Shown: piece after piece, positions 34,903-42,975 of the stretch
Position numbering within the stretch: the first letter of the stretch is position 1
Layout of the letters: each line of letters starts with the position of its first letter
NCBI GenBank assembly: GCA_024400635.1
Contig: JAKSMI010000007.1
Span: forward strand, 24,303 to 88,302
DNA: 64,000 nucleotides
Reading direction: 5' to 3'
From: Bacteroidales bacterium
GTDB lineage: Bacteria; Bacteroidota; Bacteroidia; Bacteroidales; WCHB1-69
Program-made: the position numbers and the translations under genes
The notes under the pieces: generated by a model
Seen by the model: only the letters and a program-made list of their open reading frames with translations
Told to the model about the DNA's origin: nothing
The model's database searches: none

Positions 34903-35532
34903 TTAATTCTCAAAATTATCGATGGTCGGGCGACCTTTACTGAAATTCATGACAACACCCAAGTTGGCAGTCCAGTGACTAACCGTATTGTACATAAAGG
35001 AATAGCGGGCTTCAGCAAAGATTGCGATGTGTTGATTAATCTGATATTCCAATCCACCTCCGAGCTGGACGCCCATGCCCCAACTGCCGGGTCCCCACTT
35101 TGGATTCTCCTTAATTTGTGCTTCCGGATGTTTTCCCTGATATGCTTCTTTCCATCTCATGGTATTATGCAATTCTCCATGAAGACCTACCGATGGAAAG
35201 AAGTAGAAACCTCTGCAAATAGGTAAAAGATACTGTGCATTGACAGAAAGTTCGGGCCAATACCATCTTTCAAGGCATCCGGCCATGATTCGTGTACGGT
35301 AATTGTTGTTCTTGCAGTTGATGTCCATAACAAGGTCTCCCCATAAGCATATACTGGGTAAACCATAACCTGCTGTCAAACCATAATCGGTCAAGTAAGC
35401 CTTCCCTATAACGGTACCATGCCATTTTTCTTTTCTGAATTTTTCTTTTTCGTCTTGAGAAGAACTTTCTTGGGCAAAAGACATCGTCATTGCTGCCAAC
35501 AAAAGAGCTGCTAAAATAAAGGATTTTTTCAT
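34903..35532 (-). CDS. Secreted outer membrane beta-barrel protein
   Basis: A 209-residue protein with a clear signal peptide (MKKSFILAALLLAAMTMSFA|QE). The mature part has alternating aromatic strands with turns: YLTDYGLTAGYGLPSI, SVNAQYLLPICRGFYFFPSV, QLGGGLEYQINQHIAIFAEA, SHWTANLGVVMNFSKGR. It is probably an eight-strand barrel. It is tightly placed between the phosphatase and the capsule genes, so a role in polymer export or attachment is possible, but no known family function is claimed. Confidence 0.75.
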   Translation of the reverse strand: MKKSFILAALLLAAMTMSFAQESSSQDEKEKFRKEKWHGTVIGKAYLTDYGLTAGYGLPSICLWGDLVMDINCKNNNYRTRIMAGCLERWYWPELSVNAQYLLPICRGFYFFPSVGLHGELHNTMRWKEAYQGKHPEAQIKENPKWGPGSWGMGVQLGGGLEYQINQHIAIFAEARYSFMYNTVSHWTANLGVVMNFSKGRPTIDNFEN

Positions 35533-35559
35533 ATTATTTTTGGGGTTAATAATAATTTA

Positions 35560-36234
35560 TTATTTCAAATACTTATTGTATTTGCTGCGGTGATTCCAAA
35601 ATTCCATGTTACGAAGAGAATGAAGATCAGAACCGAAAAAGTCGTACATGCCTCTTTTCAAAAGACACTCGGCTTTGGCTTTGGCATTGCCCCCGTATGC
35701 TCCTGCCAAAGAAGAGAGATTCATTTGAAAAAGAACTCCTAAGGTTTTCAATTCCAGATAATCATTCTCGTCCATATAGACATAACGCTCAGGATGTGCC
35801 AACACGGGAAAGTATCCTGCCTTTTTGATACGCCGCAGTATCTGGTCCATCGACATTGGCGGATTGAAGTACGAAGTTTCCACTAAAAGTTTATTTCCTT
35901 CCTCTCCCAAAGGCAACAAGTCTCGACTGGCAAGACGTTCCTCAAAAAGCTCATCCATCATATACTCTGCCGCCAAGTGCAATTTAACTGGTCCGTCGTA
36001 GGATGCCTGCAATTCCTCAAACCGCGCCTTCAAATCCTCCGTCTTATTCGGCACATCTTCCATTATATGCGGCGTACACCATAGCGTCGAAATACCTATT
36101 TCCTCGTAATGAGCCAATACGTCCAACGCCATCTCCATGTTTTTTACGCCATCATCAACCCCCGGCAGGATGTGAGAGTGATAATCCGTAAAACCGGACA
36201 ATAAGGACTTAAGGGTAGGCCTCGAAAACAACAT
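35560..36234 (-). CDS. CpsB/YwqE-type protein tyrosine phosphatase
   Basis: A PHP-fold metal-dependent phosphatase of 224 residues. Metal ligands: FTDYHSHILPGVDDGVKN, WCTPHIMEDVPN, LAAEYMMDELFEERL, FPVLAHPERYVYM and DFFGSDLHSLRN. It dephosphorylates the Tyr tail of the Wzc-like kinase, encoded three bases upstream, and so controls chain length and export cycling. Confidence 0.92.
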   Translation of the reverse strand: MLFSRPTLKSLLSGFTDYHSHILPGVDDGVKNMEMALDVLAHYEEIGISTLWCTPHIMEDVPNKTEDLKARFEELQASYDGPVKLHLAAEYMMDELFEERLASRDLLPLGEEGNKLLVETSYFNPPMSMDQILRRIKKAGYFPVLAHPERYVYMDENDYLELKTLGVLFQMNLSSLAGAYGGNAKAKAECLLKRGMYDFFGSDLHSLRNMEFWNHRSKYNKYLK

Positions 36235-36236
36235 GG

Positions 36237-38696
36237 TTATTCTTCTTCCGTATGATAGTATGAGTCATGTCCATAATAGCCATAATTATGGTAATCGTAA
36301 CGATAACCGTAACGATAACCGTAACGATAACCATACTTGTAACCATAATGGCTGGCTGCAGTGGTGGCATTGAGAATAATAGACAAGTTATTGTATTTGT
36401 GTTGTTGGTAGAGCGCTTCGATATCGGGAAGGACATCACGTTCCAATAGACCCGCACGAATGACGAAAATGGTCCGGTCAACGTAGTTGTTGATGATTTG
36501 CGTGTCAGCCACCATATCCACCGGGGGACAGTCAATAAGTATGTATTCGTACTCGGGTCGGAGCATTTCCAGCATGTTGCCGAAGGCAGCATCCTCAAGC
36601 AATTCGGTGGGGTTTGGCGGGATGGTGCCTACGGGAAGATAACTTAAAGTTGGGTAATCTTCACTGTTAATGATAACTTTATGTATGTCGGCAATCTGCT
36701 TGCCCAAAAAGTTGGCAATACCCTTCTTTGGAGAAAAAATATAAGCAGACAAGGAAGCATGGCGCAAATCACCGTCAACAACCAGGACTTTCTTGCTTTT
36801 GATAGCCAATGCGATGGCAAGGTTCATGGTAATGAATGACTTACCACTACCTGGATTGTAGGATGTTATCATTATGGTGTTTGCATGTTCCTCCTTGGAC
36901 ATAAACTCAATGTTGGTGCGAAGTATGCGGAAGGCCTCGTTCACCATGTTACGACTACCATGTTTCACCACGATGGTTTCACCAAAACCCTTTTTCTCCT
37001 CTTTGTCTTTTTTCCTCATGCGGTTTTTACGAACCTCTTTTTTCTTTTTCTTCATCTCAGTAGGGCTGAAAGTCATGGGTATTTCACCAATGAAAGGAAT
37101 CGTCAGTTTGTCGAGATCCTTACGGCTACGTACGGTGGTGTTAAAGTATTCGATAAGAAAGATGATGGCTACAGGAATTGCCAAACCGACGAGGAGGGCA
37201 ATGAGCCAGATGCGGGACTTACGGGGCTTTGTGGGCGCACTGCTGCCGTTAGGGTGTTCAATCACGCGTGTGTTATAGGCGGTAAAAGCCTGCGAAAGCT
37301 CGTTTTCCTCTCGTTTTTGGAGCAAGAACAGGTAGAGGGCCTCCTTCACCTTCTGCTGTCGTTCCACTGAAAGTAAGTATTTTTCCTGGGTGGGTTTGGC
37401 AGCCAGTTGGGCATTTATTATTTCCTCTGTGTTTTGGAAGTTGGTGAGTTGTGCATTTAATGACGTCAATTGATTATCAATAGAAGAAATAATGGTGTGT
37501 CGGAGAGCATTTAGTTTCGCGTCAAGGTCTATCACCAAGGGATTCTGCTCACTGCTGTTGGCAACGAGGCTGTTACGACGAAGCATCAACGCGTTAAACT
37601 CGGCAATTTGTCCCTCAATATGGCTATTGTTGAGACCAGAGTTGACGGGTAGCAATTGGTTTTTAAGCGTCTCATTAGTCAAGTAGTAATTGCGTATATA
37701 ACGAGTAATCGAAATCTGGTTCGTCAGTTCGTTGATACGCGTATTGGTCTCGCTATTCTGTTGTAGGTACATATTGGATACAGCCGCCACATCTGGGAGA
37801 AGATGCTCGCTCTTAAAGGAAGAAATATCGTCATCTACGACACCCAAATCTCGTTCAATCACTTGCAAACGATCGTTGATAAACATAGAGGTGCTCACCG
37901 TAATCTGGTTTTTATCCTTGATCCAAGCCCCGTTGTAAACGGCGATGAGCATATTGAGGATGTCATCGGCGCGCGCAATGTTGATGTCATTGACAGAAAG
38001 GTCGATGATATCGGTATTCCTCTCGGCAAGCGAGATGGTGATTTTGTTGGCTAATACGTAGGCAGCACTGTTGATGTCTGAACGTTGAACATGAATCTTG
38101 GGATAGTTTTTCTCCCAACTGAAGTATTTTGTGGTGCGCACACAAAGCGATCCAATTGGGGTAGCCGTCGTTTCGTTCGGTTTGACAACCACTTCTTTGT
38201 CCATAACATCACCGTAAATTTTAAAAGCGGAGAGGGTGATTTTTCCCTTGTTCACCTTTATATCAAACGCCACAGATTTATTATTGGCGAAGTCCTCTAA
38301 TTCCACCTTCACGGGCAGGGTGTTGTCGTAAAGCATATTGTCGTGGAATAGACCTTCCGTCGTATAAGTCATATCAAGGTGCAGTTGTTGAACCACTTCG
38401 ATCATATTGTCATGAGACTTTATCGTATTCAATTCATTATTGATATTCACCCCCGTCTTGAGAAAACCAAGATTTTCAATGTCACTGATATGGGCCGTGG
38501 AGTTGCCTTTATCCTCAGACTTGATAAGGATTTTCGCATGTCGGGTATAGACAGAAGGTGTCTTAAGAATGTAGAAAGTGGCTCCTGCCAGCATCACAAC
38601 GACGGATATTAGAAACCAGTACCATTTAGCGAGGCACTTATAGAAAAATGTTTTTATCTGCAGAGAACTGCTTTCAGATTGTTCGCTTGTTGACAT
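36237..38696 (-). CDS. wzc: Wzc-type tyrosine autokinase and polysaccharide co-polymerase
   Basis: An 819-residue inner membrane protein. The N-terminal Wzz domain has a first membrane segment (WYWFLISVVVMLAGATFYIL), a long periplasmic coiled region and a second segment (RIWLIALLVGLAIPVAIIFL). The BY-kinase domain has Walker A SYNPGSGKSFITMNLA, Walker A' VLVVDGDLRHASLS and Walker B YILIDCPPVD. The tail from ASHYGYKY has about 15 Tyr in 40 residues, the autophosphorylation cluster. Its GYRY codons are a tandem 12-base repeat. It determines polymer length together with Wza and the CpsB-like phosphatase. Confidence 0.93.
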   Translation of the reverse strand: MSTSEQSESSSLQIKTFFYKCLAKWYWFLISVVVMLAGATFYILKTPSVYTRHAKILIKSEDKGNSTAHISDIENLGFLKTGVNINNELNTIKSHDNMIEVVQQLHLDMTYTTEGLFHDNMLYDNTLPVKVELEDFANNKSVAFDIKVNKGKITLSAFKIYGDVMDKEVVVKPNETTATPIGSLCVRTTKYFSWEKNYPKIHVQRSDINSAAYVLANKITISLAERNTDIIDLSVNDINIARADDILNMLIAVYNGAWIKDKNQITVSTSMFINDRLQVIERDLGVVDDDISSFKSEHLLPDVAAVSNMYLQQNSETNTRINELTNQISITRYIRNYYLTNETLKNQLLPVNSGLNNSHIEGQIAEFNALMLRRNSLVANSSEQNPLVIDLDAKLNALRHTIISSIDNQLTSLNAQLTNFQNTEEIINAQLAAKPTQEKYLLSVERQQKVKEALYLFLLQKREENELSQAFTAYNTRVIEHPNGSSAPTKPRKSRIWLIALLVGLAIPVAIIFLIEYFNTTVRSRKDLDKLTIPFIGEIPMTFSPTEMKKKKKEVRKNRMRKKDKEEKKGFGETIVVKHGSRNMVNEAFRILRTNIEFMSKEEHANTIMITSYNPGSGKSFITMNLAIALAIKSKKVLVVDGDLRHASLSAYIFSPKKGIANFLGKQIADIHKVIINSEDYPTLSYLPVGTIPPNPTELLEDAAFGNMLEMLRPEYEYILIDCPPVDMVADTQIINNYVDRTIFVIRAGLLERDVLPDIEALYQQHKYNNLSIILNATTAASHYGYKYGYRYGYRYGYRYDYHNYGYYGHDSYYHTEEE
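36296..36331 (-). repeat. Tandem 12-base repeat encoding the Tyr tail of Wzc
   Basis: Three perfect copies of CGTAACGATAAC (plus strand), each encoding two Tyr in the minus frame (GYRY). Flanking codons are degenerate copies. Because the unit is a multiple of three, a copy-number change would lengthen or shorten the phosphotyrosine cluster without a frameshift. Confidence 0.85.
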
Positions 38697-38746
38697 ATTT
38701 AAAGGGTTGAATTTGTTTTCTAAAGTTCTTGATTAATGTAAAATTC

Positions 38747-39568
38747 TTAGTGCTTCAATATCACTGTGAAGGTCGTAGCCAAAGATGCCAACAGAGACAC
38801 AATGGACATCCAAAACGAAGCGGAGCGAACAGTGTTGCCGTTCACGGTAGATTCGTTGGCTCTCTTCTTATTGGGTTCCACATAGACGTAATCGTTCTGG
38901 TGGAGGTAATAGACCGGGGAGCTTTGTACGTTTTGGAGGGAACGCATGTCAACATGGTGGACTAAGAATTGACCTGCGGTATCGGGACGGAGTACCAAAA
39001 CATTGTCGCGACGACCGTAGATGGTCATATCACCGGCCTTTGAAATCGCGTCAAGGATTGTTACGCGGTCTCGTTCGATATTGTAGGTGCCCGGTCTGGT
39101 CACTTCACCCATCACAGAAAACTGTAAATTCACAAACTCTACCGTAACGATAGGGTCATTGACTAAATTGCTGGTGATGAGTTCATTCTTTATGTAGGAG
39201 GACAACTCTTCGCGGGTCTTGCCGGCAGCCGGGATTGAACCCAGCACGGGGAAGTCAATGGTTCCATCGCCTTTGATAATATAAGCAGAAGTCCCATGAC
39301 TACTGCCACTCGCCGAGGACACTTGCCCAATAACACGAGTCGTATAAGGCAAGTTGAACAAAGCCGTTAATTCCGGATCCTTGGTGCTGACAATAATGGA
39401 AATCTTATCTTCCGGACGCAAGCGTATTTCTGGAGACAGCATCTGTACGGAGGCCGTATCTTGCACTGTTTGAAGATCTTGAAAATAAGAAATCTGTTTT
39501 GTCGTCTTACAAGATGACATCAGCAGGAGAGAAACGGTAAGAGCGAATAAAAGGTTATATGATTTCAT
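38747..39568 (-). CDS. wza: Wza-type polysaccharide export lipoprotein
   Basis: A 273-residue outer membrane export protein. I chose the ATG at 39568 because it gives a lipoprotein signal peptide with lipobox LLMSSC. Domains: Poly_export (LRPEDKISIIVSTKDPELTA, GDGTIDFPVLGSIPAAGKTR) and SLBB (FSVMGEVTRPGTYNIERDRV, TILDAISKAGDMTIYGRRDN). A hydrophobic C-terminal helix (WMSIVSLLASLATTFTVIL) may cross the outer membrane. It pairs with Wzc. Confidence 0.92.
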   Translation of the reverse strand: MKSYNLLFALTVSLLLMSSCKTTKQISYFQDLQTVQDTASVQMLSPEIRLRPEDKISIIVSTKDPELTALFNLPYTTRVIGQVSSASGSSHGTSAYIIKGDGTIDFPVLGSIPAAGKTREELSSYIKNELITSNLVNDPIVTVEFVNLQFSVMGEVTRPGTYNIERDRVTILDAISKAGDMTIYGRRDNVLVLRPDTAGQFLVHHVDMRSLQNVQSSPVYYLHQNDYVYVEPNKKRANESTVNGNTVRSASFWMSIVSLLASLATTFTVILKH

Positions 39569-39622
39569 GTTAATATGATTTTGTTGATTGGAAAATTCAA
39601 AAAAAAACACGGGATAAAATTA

Positions 39623-40150
39623 TTAATCGTTGATTGGCTCAAGCAGACAGCTTGGAATATATGAGGTGGCAACCGCCACAATGCCTTCGATGCAGACGAT
39701 GAGGCGGCGATTGCCTTGTATGCGTTTGATGTAGCCTTCCGCACCCTCGAACTGCCCACCGGTGACCCGCACACGTTGACCTTGGCAGTATCGGGTCGCA
39801 TCTGCGTCAAGGTATTCAAGATATTTGTCGTCAGCGCGGGTGACAAACATGAAAATCTGCATCTCATGGTCATCGATGGCAATAGGTCTTGTTGAATTAA
39901 TGTAGTGGTAAACGAAGGCCCGCCCCTCGAGGTCTATTTGCAGCCGGTATGCCAGCTTTTCTGAGGCACGGAAAAACATCAACGAATTGACCGCCGGCTT
40001 CTCTACCACTTTCCTTTTCCCTGCCCGCACGATTTCCACATGCGTCACGGGAATATACGACTCCACTGCCATTTCCGTCAGCAAGTCCCTGATCTCAAAG
40101 ACTTTATTATAAAATACTTTTAATGCGTACCAATGCACTTCGTTTGTCAT
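39623..40150 (-). CDS. UpxY-family NusG-like transcription antiterminator
   Basis: The first gene of the polysaccharide operon. It has an NGN domain (VHWYALKVFYNKVFEIRDLL, YIPVTHVEIVRAGKRKVVEK, SLMFFRASEKLAYRL) and a C-terminal KOW motif (RYCQGQRVRVTGGQFEGAEG). In Bacteroides, UpxY proteins stop premature termination in the leader of their own capsule operon. I prefer the ATG at 40150 (MTNEVHWY); one at 40177 (MEGFVKYVN) is also possible. No UpxZ-like inhibitor gene follows; wza comes next. Confidence 0.88.
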   Translation of the reverse strand: MTNEVHWYALKVFYNKVFEIRDLLTEMAVESYIPVTHVEIVRAGKRKVVEKPAVNSLMFFRASEKLAYRLQIDLEGRAFVYHYINSTRPIAIDDHEMQIFMFVTRADDKYLEYLDADATRYCQGQRVRVTGGQFEGAEGYIKRIQGNRRLIVCIEGIVAVATSYIPSCLLEPIND

Positions 40151-40362
40151 GTTCACGTATTTGACAAAACCTTCCATTCCCCACCACAAAGTAAGTAGGT
40201 CATGGGAACGCCGATCAATTAGTAATTCCTTTTTTCGGCTATGTTCACGAAACTGCCCCAGTCCCGATTCCAATTTCCTCGTTGGAAGTAATAATTTATT
40301 TTATGTCGTAAAAATTCAAATAGTAGATTGAGTATTAGTTTTTACAAAATTTAATATGTTTG

Positions 40363-40370
40363 CAAAGATA
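40363..40370 (-). promoter_or_regulatory. Predicted -7 box of the polysaccharide operon
   Basis: TATCTTTG on the minus strand fits TAnnTTTG. The -33 position carries TTTC-like sequence, not TTTG, so the promoter is probably weak or needs help. It is the only good box before the upxY-like gene. Confidence 0.5.
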
Positions 40371-40422
40371 AAAAAAAATCATTTGAAATTCATGAGTCGT
40401 GGTTTTTTTTTTGGAAATACAC

Positions 40423-40432
40423 GGGGGGGGGG
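40423..40432 (-). repeat. Poly-C tract (10) upstream of the operon promoter
   Basis: Ten G on the plus strand, C in the direction of transcription, about 52 bases upstream of the -7 box. It is not inside a gene. Tract length could change DNA spacing at a regulator site. Confidence 0.6.
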
Positions 40433-40593
40433 TAACTTACTATATACTAATGAGTTATAATTTGTGCGGGAGAGTGGGAAATATGTAAAAGAGGGAAGAT
40501 GATATTGTCACTCAATGTGGGCCGTTTTTTTTTCTTGTCGCTGTCGAGGTGAAAAAACGCAATGAGTAATGGATTCGCTTCATGTTTTATCTA

Positions 40594-41370
40594 TTAAAAC
40601 TCTATTTCGTACCATTCCATTTTGCGCTTTGCGTAGCGTTCTTTGGCACGCTTGATGTATTCTTCGTCGAAGCTGATGCGCCCGAATTTGTATGTGAGGG
40701 CACTGATTTGGCCAGCCCTACGACAAAGATATCCTGACGGTTTGGCAGGATTGCGCTTCAGTGGAGCAGGGTAGCATGCCGTAATGAGGGCAGACTGGTA
40801 CAGGTTTAACTTGGCGGCGCTTTTATGAAAGTAGTGCTGTGCGGCAGCTTCAGCGCCATAGATGCCATCACCCATTTCGATGACGTTGAGATATACTTCC
40901 ATAATTCGTTCTTTGCTCCAGAACGTTTCAATGAGGAATGTGAAATAGACTTCTGCGCCTTTGCGAATCCAGGAGTGGCCGGGCCAGAGGAAGACGTTCT
41001 TGGCGGTTTGCTGCGAGATGGTGCTGGCGCCACGATTGCGGCCACGGGTTTTGTGCTCGTCGATGGCGCGCTGTATGGCACGCCAATCAAAACCACGATG
41101 CGAAAGGAAGTTGTTGTCTTCAGAGGCAATGGCGCAAGATACCATGTGGCGGGAAATCTGATCGATGTCGCGCCATTCCTTTTCGATGGGCGTTCCATTC
41201 TGAACTTTTCGAATGACCATCAGCGGGGTGAATGGCGGATTGATCCATCGATATGCTAAAGGCAGCAAAATGCTGATGATGAAAATGATGAGAATGATTT
41301 TTCCAAGAACACGGAAGAATTTTCGCACGGGAGTTTGTTTGCTTTGCCCTGTTTTTTTCTTTTTAACCAT
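40594..41370 (-). CDS. mtgA: Monofunctional peptidoglycan glycosyltransferase MtgA
   Basis: A family 51 glycosyltransferase of 258 residues that polymerises lipid II. One N-terminal membrane helix (ILIIFIISILLPLAYRWI) precedes the catalytic motifs: AIASEDNNFLSHRGFDWRAI (catalytic Glu), GASTISQQTAKNVFLWPG, ETFWSKERIMEVYLNVIEMG and GIYGAEAAAQHYF. No transpeptidase domain is present. It marks the end of the capsule region and the start of housekeeping genes. Confidence 0.93.
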   Translation of the reverse strand: MVKKKKTGQSKQTPVRKFFRVLGKIILIIFIISILLPLAYRWINPPFTPLMVIRKVQNGTPIEKEWRDIDQISRHMVSCAIASEDNNFLSHRGFDWRAIQRAIDEHKTRGRNRGASTISQQTAKNVFLWPGHSWIRKGAEVYFTFLIETFWSKERIMEVYLNVIEMGDGIYGAEAAAQHYFHKSAAKLNLYQSALITACYPAPLKRNPAKPSGYLCRRAGQISALTYKFGRISFDEEYIKRAKERYAKRKMEWYEIEF

Positions 41371-41387
41371 AACAGATTAGATAAAAA

Positions 41388-41419
41388 AAAAGTCGAAACG
41401 AAAAAACGTTCCGACTTTT
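41388..41419. terminator. Rho-independent terminator, both directions
   Basis: AAAAGTCGAAACG and CGTTCCGACTTTT form a stem with one mismatch around a six-A loop, flanked by A and T runs. It lies directly behind the DUF4295 gene and would end the rpmG transcript before mtgA. Confidence 0.75.
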
Positions 41420-41437
41420 AACCATGAAAACAAAATA

Positions 41438-41593
41438 TTACTTTTTAGCCAAAAAGTCTTTTACGTTAGTGGATTCAACTACAGCTTCTTTGAAAGTGTA
41501 GGCTCCAGTCTTGGGTGAACGTTCCATTTTAACAACGCGAGTGTATGCGACGCCACCTTCTCTTTTCAATGTTGCAACAACCTTCTTTGCCAT
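41438..41593 (-). CDS. DUF4295 small protein
   Basis: A 51-residue basic protein (MAKKVVATLKREGGVAYTRV, KTGAYTFKEAVVESTNVKDF). It matches the DUF4295 family, which in Bacteroidetes is encoded with ribosomal protein L33 and is probably ribosome-linked. It starts 15 bases after rpmG. The usual third neighbour rpmB is not here. Confidence 0.88.
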   Translation of the reverse strand: MAKKVVATLKREGGVAYTRVVKMERSPKTGAYTFKEAVVESTNVKDFLAKK

Positions 41594-41608
41594 TTTTCTA
41601 TAATTTTA

Positions 41609-41797
41609 TTATTTAACTTCTTTGTGAACGGTTACACGTTTCAAATAAGGATTGTATTTTTTCAGTTCCAATCTTTCAGTCGTGTTTTTTCTGTTTTTCG
41701 TGGTGATGTATCTTGACATTCCAGGAACGCCGCTGGCTTTCTGTTCGGTGCATTCCAAAATCACCTGTTGTCTTGCTTCTTTATTTTTCTTTGCCAT
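41609..41797 (-). CDS. rpmG: 50S ribosomal protein L33
   Basis: A 62-residue protein ([54 protein letters not shown]). The C-terminal half has the typical L33 pattern. The zinc Cys pairs are absent, so it is the Cys-minus form. It forms an operon with the DUF4295 gene. Confidence 0.93.
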   Translation of the reverse strand: MAKKNKEARQQVILECTEQKASGVPGMSRYITTKNRKNTTERLELKKYNPYLKRVTVHKEVK

Positions 41798-41842
41798 AAC
41801 ACTAAAATTTTTCTATTTTGTTCTCTTTATTTTTTGAGTTTG

Positions 41843-41850
41843 CAAAAGTA
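41843..41850 (-). promoter_or_regulatory. -7 box of rpmG
   Basis: TACTTTTG on the minus strand matches TAnnTTTG and lies 45 bases before the rpmG ATG, downstream of murB. Confidence 0.5.
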
Positions 41851-41894
41851 CGATTTTTTTCAATACGAAAAGCATCAATTTGAAAATATTTTTC

Positions 41895-42905
41895 TCAACC
41901 AACGATTCTTACTTCAGCTTCAATGGTTACGCCGAATTTTTCTTTGACAGAGTTGATGATTTGACGACTGTAGTCAAGTACCTCGCAGCCTTTGGCATTG
42001 CCCCAATTGACGATGACCAGTGCCTGATTGGGATACACGCTCACGTCGCCGATCCGACGCTGTTTCCAACCACAAAGTTCAATAAGTTGGCCCGCTGCCA
42101 ATTTCTCTCCTTCAGCTGTGGGATGATGAACTATGTCCTTAAATTTGGAAGAAAGTTGTTCAAATTCCGCATGACTGATAACGGGATTTTTGAAGAAACT
42201 GCCCGCACAGCCGATTTTTGTAATGTCTGGCAATTTGCTGTTGCGGATTTTAACCACTGTCTCAGCGATTAATGGCAGAGACAATTCTTTTCCACTGTGT
42301 TCTAATTCATCAGCTAATTGCTTGTAATTCAGTTGGTAATTTGCGTTTTTGCTTAACTTGAAAACCACGTGGGAAATCAAGCATTGTCCTTTTAATCCAT
42401 TCTTGAAGATGGAATCTCGGTAAGCGAATTGGCATTCTTCATTATATAATACAAAGGTCTTGCCGTCTGGCAGATGAAACCCTTCAACCTGATAAATAAC
42501 GTCCTTCACTTCAGCACCATAAGCACCGATGTTTTGTACGGGGCAACTGCCCACCAAACCAGGAATTCCCGCTAAATTTTCTACGCCGTAAAAACCGTTT
42601 TTAACGCAGAAATCTACAAAATCATCCCATATTTCGCCACCAGCGGCTCGGACATAAACATCTTCGTCAGTCTTGTTAATAATCTCTATTCCTTTGGTTT
42701 TTAAATGGAGAATCGTTCCTTCGAAATCGTTGATAAACAAAACATTGCTACCTCCACCGAGAATGAAAAATTTGTCGTTGAAAACTTCTTGTAGGAAAAG
42801 TTGTTCAAAATCTTCATTGTTGTCGATTTCTATCAACTTTTGGCATTGGCAATCAATGGCGAAGGTGTTGAATGGCTTAAGTGATATGTTATTGTGAATG
42901 TGCAT
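41895..42905 (-). CDS. murB: UDP-N-acetylenolpyruvoylglucosamine reductase
   Basis: Reduces UDP-GlcNAc-enolpyruvate to UDP-MurNAc with FAD and NADPH. Motifs: SLKPFNTFAIDCQC, FFILGGGSNVLF, GVENLAGIPGLVGSCPVQNI (FAD site), GAYGAEVKDVI, CQFAYRDSIFK (catalytic Tyr/Arg loop), GSFFKNPVIS and a C-terminal Glu in GVTIEAEVRIVG. The ATG at 42905 (MHIHNNISLK) is preferred; longer starts have no homology. It is 336 residues, typical of the long MurB type. Confidence 0.93.
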   Translation of the reverse strand: MHIHNNISLKPFNTFAIDCQCQKLIEIDNNEDFEQLFLQEVFNDKFFILGGGSNVLFINDFEGTILHLKTKGIEIINKTDEDVYVRAAGGEIWDDFVDFCVKNGFYGVENLAGIPGLVGSCPVQNIGAYGAEVKDVIYQVEGFHLPDGKTFVLYNEECQFAYRDSIFKNGLKGQCLISHVVFKLSKNANYQLNYKQLADELEHSGKELSLPLIAETVVKIRNSKLPDITKIGCAGSFFKNPVISHAEFEQLSSKFKDIVHHPTAEGEKLAAGQLIELCGWKQRRIGDVSVYPNQALVIVNWGNAKGCEVLDYSRQIINSVKEKFGVTIEAEVRIVG

Positions 42906-42975
42906 GTTGAAAAATATTTTGTTTATAGGAAAGGCAAACCGCCGCGCATCTCTATAATTTAATTTTTTTTGTTTT

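Larger units (their letters stand above)
40151..40593 (-). promoter_or_regulatory. Leader and upstream region of the polysaccharide operon
   Basis: About 440 bases without a convincing gene. On the minus strand it holds a C10 tract (40423-40432), a -7 box TATCTTTG (40363-40370) and a ~190-base leader before the upxY-like start. The leader is open in the upxY frame (SGLGQFREHSRKKELL) but is not typical of the family. I see no long inverted repeats that would mark an invertible promoter. Confidence 0.5.

Noticed and set aside
40401..40412. T-run next to the C10 tract as another switch
   Set aside because: A/T runs of this length are common throughout this AT-rich DNA and it lies in no gene.
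40519..40560. CGTTTTTT ... AAAAAACG as a terminator of the capsule region
   Set aside because: The stem is only A/T pairs with mismatches, so it is not convincing.
40151..40593. Invertible promoter of the Bacteroides capsule type before the upxY-like gene
   Set aside because: I looked for long inverted repeats around the -7 box and found none, and no site-specific invertase gene is in the window.
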